A model generated the notes under the pieces. That model was not told the origin of the DNA. It was given only the letters and a program-made list of their open reading frames with translations, and did not search any database. The translations under genes and the position numbers were made by a program. From the NCBI GenBank assembly GCA_025174535.1, contig JALBUN010000008.1, positions 124,001 to 188,000 on the forward strand: a DNA stretch of 64,000 bases. The letters run 5' to 3'. Below, one piece after another: positions 56,820 through 64,000 of the stretch (position 1 is its first letter; each line of letters opens with the position of its first letter). This DNA comes from Cantharellus purpuraceus. Its lineage: Eukaryota > Basidiomycota > Agaricomycetes > Cantharellales > Hydnaceae.

Positions 56820-59800
56820 ATGCCACCTCATCCTGAATGGCCAGAGTTACTCGAGGAGGTAAGCAAAGGCTACACAACGTTGACTAATATGTTAAGTTTC
56901 GCCACTCAGCAAGCATATCTTGTTCAAATGCTATCAGAAGTGGCACACGACTCGGGTGCACTTGAGAACACACGCACTCTTTTAGACACGTTACGTGCCG
57001 ACCTACGCGTCTGCACCATGCAAGTTGCAGACCTTGAGCGACAAAGGTGCGCACGGCTTTATTGACGATGGATCCGCCTAACTTCGCAGAACCGATCCCG
57101 ACCCATTCAGTCGTGACAGCTCACCCAAGCGTCATGATATGAAAATGGCTTCTTCTGCGTCAAGGTTTATCCACCGCGTGACGGGAAGCATTGGCTCAGA
57201 TAAGGAGAAGGAGAAGGAGAAGGAGAATTATGTTCTAGGCGAGGGTGACAAGCATGAGCGTTTGCTGGCTGTTTGGATAAAGAAGCGCACTCTTGGAGCT
57301 GAGGTCAAGAATCTCGAAGTTAGGGTGCGTAACTACACACCAAAGTGTCATTGTGTTGGCTGAGACTGACATAGTGTGCGATTAGGCACAAATTCTACAG
57401 AGACAACACCGTCACTACGTCGAACTTCAGCGTAGACTAGCCACTCTTTACGCTCGTATTCCAGCTGGAAAGGACTCTCGTAAGTTCTCACATCCTACGC
57501 GCAATGTACACTGATGCTTGACTTGGTGCTGCATTAGTGAGCCGTGAAGAAGAAGATGCAGAAGGGGATGCACGCCGTGCTCAGCTCACTCTCCATGAGA
57601 TCCAAAGACTACTTGATCGATACAAGACGCTCGTGGCACTCCTACAGCAAGGTGATTCCGCCTTGGTCAATGCTGCGCACCATCTTTCGGCTGCGGATTC
57701 AAAAGGCGGCTCCGGGATTGATGGCGAGTGTTCAAGTCTTCGTGTCATAATCCTGCGTTAGTAATTACAATTTTAACGGATTACAGCTGCCAAGAGATGC
57801 GCTGTTCAGACTTCTGTTGTTGTCGAACAAGCGAAACGTATTGACCCATCTTTCTTCGAACAAGAGGAGACTCAGGTGCTAAAACTGTGAGTACTCTGTT
57901 TTGCCTTTGCTATCGATCATATTTCTGCATCCCTCGCTGTACAAGGGATTTTCGAACGGTTAATGCTGTTGTTAACAATGATTTCGCAGGGGCTGGCTTG
58001 CTGAAGTCTTCCGTGCAACTGCTAACGATCAGTGTGAGCCATCTTCCAATGCACCTCGATGACACGAACTCTAGCCACTGACACATTATACAGATGCAGA
58101 TGGTCCTCTGCTAATTCAAGCTCTGAAACCCCATCACACTGCACTTGCATCCCTCATATCACGAGCGCACAAACGAACCAGCGAGCAAGACACTGTGGCG
58201 CGTCGCGCTGCCCGTCGATATTTAGACGTAAGAATGCGGAGAGATGCCCTCAAACGGCGAGTAATGGTGATGTGTGCAACTGCGGAAGCCGAGGGTAACG
58301 GCGAGATGTCTTTCGTCGATCAAGAGGCAGAGATGGATGGATCGGCAAGAATGAGGGATATCACTGCGGGGTTAGATGGTGTTATTCCTGTTGTAGTATC
58401 CCCGCGGGGGTCGGTTGCTGCAAATCCGCCTACTGAGGAGCAGCCGCGAAAGAGTCAGGATAAGCCAGTTCCTCCCACACCCCTACCCTCGTTAGCCAGC
58501 CCCCAGCCTCGTTCCCCACCCCAATCACTACAGCTTCTTTCCTCAACGTTGTTGCTGGATCTTGCTAGCACACAGTCGTCTACTCCACCTTCCACCACAA
58601 AGTCAGGCATTGATTCACGCACGGAAGCCCAATTCAGGTCTGTGGATAAGAAGTCGCGTCGCGCTTCTCCCGCGGTGCACCAAACACCTTCTCCGAAACC
58701 ATCACAAACCCAACCCACGCCTACGGATCCAAACATACGTCAGCGTACCTCTGCGGACCCAGCGTTAGGCAAGCCTGCCTTATTAGATCCAACGACGCGC
58801 AAGCGGCAACCTAGTCCGCGACAGGGTCGAGAAGCTGCTTCTGGTCCTCAGTATGATCGACAGCCTGTCCCAAGCCCCCTATATGAGTCAGAAATTACGT
58901 CCACTAGATACAATGGGCGTGATGATTCCGTCCCACGGGTTCAAGCTCAACCTCGCCAGGTACCGCCTATGCGCCAGGATGTGCCCTCCCTAATTGTCAA
59001 ACAGTCTACCCCGCAGGATGCGAAGACCCCGCAATCTTCAGTGTTATTAACCTCGAATCCAAGCACAGATGCACGTTTGCAGCCTCCAACATCGGTCCCG
59101 AATGTCAAGTCAGAACCGTACCAAGTACCGCCACGATCTAGTCCCCAGTCTCGGCTTCTCCCTCCACAGCCAGCACCACTTGGCCCATTACCGACGCCGC
59201 CACGCGAGCCTTATCCTGAGGCCCGTGGACTGAGACCAGGAACAGCGTCGCCTTCGGCCATTGCTCAAGTAGGTAAACCCCAAGGTCACGTGGCCAGTGG
59301 GTCATCTCGCTGCGTTTCCGATTCTCCCCAAGTCACTTCGCATATTCCTTACTCTGGGGCAAATCTGCCACCTGAGCGGCCGCCGGTTCACGGTATCCTG
59401 AAGCGCCCTGTAGCTCCTGCCCCACGCCGGCCAGCAACAGCAGAAACTGATACGGACCCGTGGGGCGTGAGAGTCGCTGCTGCGTCGTCTTCCCGTCCAC
59501 AGCCCAAGCTAAAAGCCATGTTCCAACTATGGCGGAGTGCTGAGGGCTTCAAGCCCGAAGAACCTGCGGCGCCTGCGCGTCCTTCTGTCCAACTGGAACC
59601 TCGGCCTCCGTCGCCCAAGAGGGAGAATCAAAGAGCTGCGATGCAGACACTGCGCTTTGCGGAGGCTGTGGAAGTCATTCCGAGACCCGCGATTGACTCG
59701 GATCCGTATGAGGATGAGGATGAGGATAACGATGAAGAATTGCCTCCTTCACCTCGACGCGGATCGGTGCTCTGGCTGCAAGGTCAGGAAGGACAGGTGG

Positions 59801-60192
59801 AAGGAAGCGACGACGACCTTGGGGGCCATGGATCTACCTTGACATCCACACACACTACCACTACCCGTGCCACCGTTCCTTCCGAGTCATCTGTCTCGAG
59901 TACATCATCTTCATGGCAGTCATCCCAATTGCCATCCCCCTCTTCAGGTTCGACCACGCCTCCCACTTCTGCCCTCTCATACTATTCGGACTCTTCCTTG
60001 GCCTCGTATTACATGACGCGGAAGGAGAATGATACGTCTATGAATAATCCGACTGCGACATCTCATCCTCAACAGGCTCCCCGCCAGATGTCATATGGGA
60101 GTGTGAGATCAGACCATGAGCTCATACAGAGTATATTTCCTTCACCGCCACAGTCAAACATCTCGGGGCGAGATTTAATGTTTGGCCCTTGA
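56820..60192 (+). CDS. coiled-coil and proline-rich hypothetical protein
   Basis: Exons: 56820-57046, 57111-57324, 57386-57479, 57538 to about 57733, 57787-57886, 57990-58033 and 58094-60192. Introns are GT-AG in phase (the exon 4 donor has two close options), giving about 1,000 aa. The first 400 residues are helical with coiled-coil character (TLLDTLRADLRVCTMQVADL, LTLHEIQRLLDRYKTLVALL, ARRYLDVRMRRDALKRRVMV). The rest is disordered, rich in Pro/Ser/Gln/Thr, with PPTPLPSL-type stretches, a KEKEKEKE run near residue 105 and an acidic patch (DPYEDEDEDNDEEL). No enzymatic domain is visible. Possible SH3-binding PxxP motifs suggest a scaffold, which is inference only. Confidence 0.7.
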
Positions 60193-60377
60193 GGCTATAT
60201 ATATGTTTTCTGCAGGAGTGTGGTAGACTCGCGAGTTTCTTTGATGTTGATTATATGTATGTACCTACGTATATCAAGGACGTTACACAGACTATACCCC
60301 CTTATACGTTACTTTAAATTGGCAGTCATGGCAAAGTGCAAGCATTTAGGGCTGCATAGCGTACACGACACATCATT

Positions 60378-60737
60378 TTAGGGTGCATAAACCGGATCGT
60401 CATCTGGATGTAGCGACGCTGCCGTTCCGGAACCCTCGGTGAACCACGCAGACCTGCCAACACCACAAAGGATCGAAAATTGCTCTGTAGTCTCTGCCAT
60501 GACAGTTGTTTGCATGGTAATCCACCGGCAAGTCAACTCTCGCGGCGTGTACCAGTCATGCGGTCCAAGCTCAAATGCAAGATACAAGTTGCAATCATCC
60601 TGGAGAGGGGAATAATTGAGACTGAAATGAAGTAGAATAGCCGAATCTCTGTTGGATTTTATCTGCCCCTTCGGCACCTTGTTCTTCCTGAAGATGGAAA
60701 TAGAGTTTGAGGAACCTCTCGGACGTGCGTTTATCAC
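60378..60737 (-). CDS. hypothetical ORF
   Basis: 119 codons: an Arg/Lys/Ser-rich start, then ILLHFSLNYSPLQDDCNLYL, FELGPHDWYTPRELTCRWI and EGSGTAASLHPDDDPVYAP. It reads like protein, but I recognise no family. A second minus-strand frame starting at an ATG near 60757 (MANADDLGDKRTSERFLKLY) overlaps its beginning. The two may be exons of one gene joined by an intron I cannot place. Confidence 0.35.
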   Translation of the reverse strand: MINARPRGSSNSISIFRKNKVPKGQIKSNRDSAILLHFSLNYSPLQDDCNLYLAFELGPHDWYTPRELTCRWITMQTTVMAETTEQFSILCGVGRSAWFTEGSGTAASLHPDDDPVYAP

Positions 60738-60931
60738 CTAAATCATCCGCATTGGCCATGATCTTGTGACAGTCATGGGAAAATGGTTGAAATAACCTCC
60801 GTGCGATCTGAGTGTATCATATCCCCTGAAGTGAGTCTGGAACTTCGCCAAGAAGCACGGCTAGCATACGATTCATTACCGATTGTCGAATGGTTTCGAT
60901 CGCTGCACTGCAAGATTGTGAATGCGATTGC

Positions 60932-62314
60932 TCAAGATATGACAAGACCTGTGATCTCAATCCTGGCTGACTCCCAATGATCCATTTGTAGACCCACTAG
61001 GAGGCCTGCCAGTAACAAACAATCTGCCAACAGGCGACTGGGAGGGTGCTGATCAGTGAGGCAAATGCAGATAAAATCCAGCACAAAAGTAACAGCATTT
61101 GGGCTGATTGTACCGTCATGGAGAAGATAAGTGAACATGAACATGTGCGCCATCCACATACGGTCGGATAACGCGAGGGAGTTAATGTCCAGATGTTCGT
61201 CGGGGTCATCTACCGCACAGGAAATGAGGAGAAACCTTGACCTTCGTGCATCTGGTACAAGCAGTGATCTTTATCGTAGATCTTGGAAATGTCCTCGTCG
61301 CTAAGGAAGAATTTGCCCAGATTTCGTTTGACATAAAAGTGGTAGTGTTTTCAAACAAGCCATTGCCCCTGTTTGTGCGAGGGACCGAAGCTGCCCTGTA
61401 TTAGGGTCGAAGCATTTATTCAGGTGACTTTCCATTTGACCCACTATATTAGTCACGTCGTATTCCTCCGTCCAGTCGACTTCTAGTGCCAGCCCCGCTG
61501 CGGCGGCTATGGTGTCTATGTCCGTGGAAGTTTCGAATAACCATCGAATTGTACGTATTTCAACTGCTTCAGATAACGCATCCAGATGGCCTAGATCAAA
61601 CGCTGAAGATGCTAGTTGTGTCAAACCTCCATTCACTTGATGGTACCTGTAATTCTGCATCTCCAACCCGAGAAGATTCAGGTCACTGACAGACAATTGG
61701 GCTTCGTGCCTCAAGCCCGGGGCTGGCAGCAATCGCAAAATATACACCCGAAGGGAGCGAATCCATGTGGCGATTATGTCTTTTCCGGATTGTAAGGCAT
61801 CCTTCAAAAGCAGCTGTAGGGCCGTGAGAAAGCCTGCCCATGAATTGGGACGGTTATTCCAGCTCATTTGAATGGCGTCTCGACAAGCACCCATAAGTCG
61901 GGTCCATTGCTCTTTGATGACGACTCGAAAGGCAGCCGCATATAGAATGATATGTTGTAAGGCGGTTGACACAGGCGTCTGGAACGGACAGTCTAGCCAC
62001 TTCAACGATGCCACCACGGTGAAGACATAAAATAACTCGGAATGATGTCGCCCTCCCAACTTACCTTTTCTTCCCTTTTTGTGATTAATGTATCCAGGCT
62101 CGAGCATGAGTAAGAGTTTTTTTTTTGCCAGTCGTGCAAGAGAGCGGTGCACTCGCAATCGACCTCTGCTAACATTGATATAATGCATGTGTCGCCATAA
62201 CGAGTCAGACCTGCAGGAAGTGCACACGGGCTCTCCTTCCCTGTCCCGGGCGTCATCATGCCCCAGGTCAAATGTAATACTAGTTGAATTGACGATTACA
62301 TATTGACATATCAT
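60932..62314 (-). pseudogene. DUF6535-type protein C-terminal region (remnant)
   Basis: A 337-codon minus-strand frame (62314-61301) includes AVEIRTIRWLFETSTDIDTI, LEVDWTEEYDVTNIVGQMES and CFDPNTGQLRSLAQTGAMAC. A separate piece (about 61190-60932) has DPDEHLDINSLALSDRMWMA, FVLDFICICLTDQHPPSRLL and ADCLLLAGLLVGLQMD. Both resemble the C-terminal half of Agaricomycete DUF6535 proteins, from memory of the family. The usual N-terminal membrane domain (WxxY and double-helix segment) is absent, and the join between the pieces has stops in every frame. It is therefore most likely a truncated, broken gene. An intron near 61200-61300 remains possible. Confidence 0.5.
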
Positions 62315-62841
62315 ATGAAAATGAATTTAGACCTTGACCTTCCTAAGCACTATATACGCCACGATTTGCATCACAATTTGTCCCCCAGCAACCAGTTGGG
62401 TACATATTTTTCTGAAATACAACCCCTCCACATTGTGAAGAATTACATGTATGAGTCATCTTATTTCAGATAATCTAACAATGTACAGTTTCTGGAGACA
62501 AATTATTTGAAGATAATGACTGCACTACTACTTGCGTTCCAGTACAAACTAGGACGCTGCGATTATAGTCATCTTGCATGCAGCACCAGACTCAGTGTCT
62601 TTAGCATAACGGTAGCCCAGCTAGAGTACATCCCTAGCATTCATATGAGTAGAGAGAAGATTCGGAATTACTAAATCATCATGAAATTTAGGGCCTATTC
62701 ATGAACAGGCCCCATCCATTCTACCCTATTGAAAAATCTAGCCCATGCAATGTGTGTCTATGAAATGCTCTGCAGATGTAATACAAGCAAGCGAAAGCTC
62801 CGATATACCGTATCTCTTCTAGATTTTATTCCAATTGTGCC
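62315..62841. other. intergenic, no gene recognised
   Basis: AT-rich, with only short frames. It contains the promoter side of the DUF6535-type remnant and the 3' side of the carrier gene. Confidence 0.5.
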
Positions 62842-64000
62842 CTAGTGCTCGGAACCAGCGTAGAGCCACCGACTGGCAAGCTCAAAGCCTAGGAACGTTG
62901 CGCCGTTTGCAAAAGGGGACCTTCAAATACAAATAATAGTAAGTATGCAAGAAGGTAAGGTTACAAAAAAAGGTACCAACCTAATCAGTGTCGGTGTCAA
63001 GCCCCTGGTAAATGCGCCTCCGCCTTCGGTTCGCAGAACCTTTCTAATGCAGTCTATTGTTGAATTGTATTTCCGGCCGGTCTCCGGCGAAAATCCGTCC
63101 GTTTGCATGCGGGATTTTATAACGTCTATAGGGTATATGCATGCCCAGAGCTACACGCATGGCAGAAGAAGGATTCGATGTCAATAGAAAAAACCACGAT
63201 ATTGCGAGGGGAAAGCTTACAGCATATCCAGCAGCGGCACCAAACAGTACCGTCTTAGGTGCAGGGATCTGATCACGCGCCACGCCCTTGCGATGCATCT
63301 CCCATCTCATGAGCGACTCGTATGCCCAGAAATACGCACCGTACCCCACGGATTCGCGTGCAAATGTCGCGGTTTGGCCCTTGAAAATCCCAGCGATACC
63401 GTGTGCGCCTCCGATCTTGCGGGCGGCATCCCAGGGACCCGCGTATAATCGGTTTACCGAGGGCTGTGTTTGTAAGCCTGTAGTGGAAGAGGAAAATAAG
63501 CCAATAAAACAGGCATGGCTGGGGTGAACAGTCCACTTACGTATACGAATATGCTCGACAGGACCTGAGACAACACCGTTTGCAAGACCCGCAAGGGATC
63601 CTGCGAAGACGAGTTGAGAACCGGTGTATTCTTTTCCGTCTGATCCACCATGGCCATTACGAAGATTCTGGGCAGCAAAAAAGCGCTTCGTGGACTCGAG
63701 GACTGCGAACTGGATTGATACGCAGACGCCGATTCCGAGAAGTGGAGTAAGAGTACCCTGGTGTCGAGAGGAGCGCTCTCAGAATTTTTTTTTTTTTCAC
63801 ACAAGGATTACCGACGCAATTACCTTGTAGAATGCAAGCGGGCCCTCGTTTTTTAAAATGCCGGTCGCACACTGCACCATGCCAGTATATGTCCCTTTCG
63901 GCGCTGTTTGCATGCGCTAAACGGAAAAAAAGTGACAGGAAGCTGGTGGATTAGACGGTGCGTGTTCCTGACAGTACATGGCGTGCATACCACTTTCACG
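62842..64000 (-). CDS. mitochondrial carrier family protein (YMC1/carnitine-carrier-like), 5' end outside the window
   Basis: The minus-strand gene enters from the right edge. Exons: 64000-63991 (partial), 63916-63824, 63757-63541, 63477-63221, 63150-62981 and 62920-62842, with GT-AG introns in phase. Three carrier repeats are recognisable: the end of repeat 1 (VKV|RMQTAPKGTYTGMVQC, GPLAFYKGTLTPLLGIG), repeat 2 (GPVEHIRIRLQTQ, GIAGIFKGQTATFARES) and repeat 3 (YPIDVIKSRMQTDGF, AFTRGLTPTLIRSPFANGAT). Six inner-membrane helices are expected. Repeat spacing and the RMQTxxKGTYTGMxxC motif favour the YMC1-like organic/amino acid branch, but the substrate cannot be fixed by eye. Confidence 0.87.

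Noticed and set aside
57210..57226. KEKEKEKE run as a frameshift hotspot
   Set aside because: The repeat unit is 6 bp (AAGGAG), so slippage keeps the frame. It is probably only a charged linker.
1..64000. tRNA, rRNA, CRISPR and prokaryotic-type features
   Set aside because: GGTTCGAA-like strings (for example near 3340 and 52040) lack cloverleaf context. No regular spacer-repeat pattern exists, and the gene structures are eukaryotic.

Overview
This is a eukaryotic window from a filamentous basidiomycete, most likely an Agaricomycete. Genes are split by many short (about 45-60 nt) GT-AG introns. The conserved genes are fungal, and several families are typical of Agaricomycetes (DUF6533, DUF6535 and DUF6593 types). 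The retroelements are Ty1/copia and chromodomain Ty3/gypsy. I see no prokaryotic operons, tRNA or rRNA genes, or CRISPR arrays. All family names come from reading motifs by eye; no database search was possible.

Positions 1-17732 are a nest of retroelements. A Ty1/copia element (1184-17727; two 204-bp LTRs; 5-bp target duplication AGTAA) has been invaded repeatedly. Inside it lie (a) gypsy A, minus strand and 3'-truncated (about 3312-6092), whose arrival or later deletion removed the copia integrase C-terminus and most of the RT; (b) gypsy B, plus strand, full length but dead (6643-14918; duplication ACAAG/ACGAG); and (c) element X (14945-17412; 4-bp duplication CCGA). Gypsy B carries a 766-bp solo LTR of another family (9694-10459; CTATG). 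Element X carries an inverted solo LTR of the gypsy B family (15765-16800; TCTTA), which itself holds another solo LTR of that family (16116-16619; CCGGG/CCAGG). Reading frames are broken mainly by TGA codons where CGA is expected, which points to CpG decay. Gypsy B also carries an antisense ORF of about 595 codons, with one stop, encoding a Glu-rich coiled coil and a Zn2Cys6-type cysteine cluster.

Positions 18.7-50.3 kb are a gene-rich housekeeping segment: NAF1 (+, H/ACA RNP assembly), a small cupin (-), COG7 (-, Golgi tethering), an intradiol ring-cleavage dioxygenase (+), NSA2 (-, 60S ribosome biogenesis, with a 3-nt and a 6-nt coding exon), a short hypothetical gene (-), a YIP1/YIPF5-type Golgi protein (+), the very large CSF1-type bridge lipid-transfer protein (+, about 11 kb), a membrane protein with a sensor-like domain (-), a weak hypothetical locus and a LysM-domain protein (-). 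COG7, YIP1 and CSF1 all concern membrane traffic or lipid transfer, but they are on different strands with separate promoters, so this is ordinary fungal gene order rather than a cluster.

Positions 50.3-64 kb are more lineage-specific: two decayed DUF6533-type membrane protein copies in tandem, a DUF6593-type gene, a 174-bp tandem duplication, a coiled-coil/proline-rich protein of about 1,000 residues, a hypothetical ORF, a DUF6535-type gene remnant, and the C-terminal part of a mitochondrial carrier that runs off the right edge.
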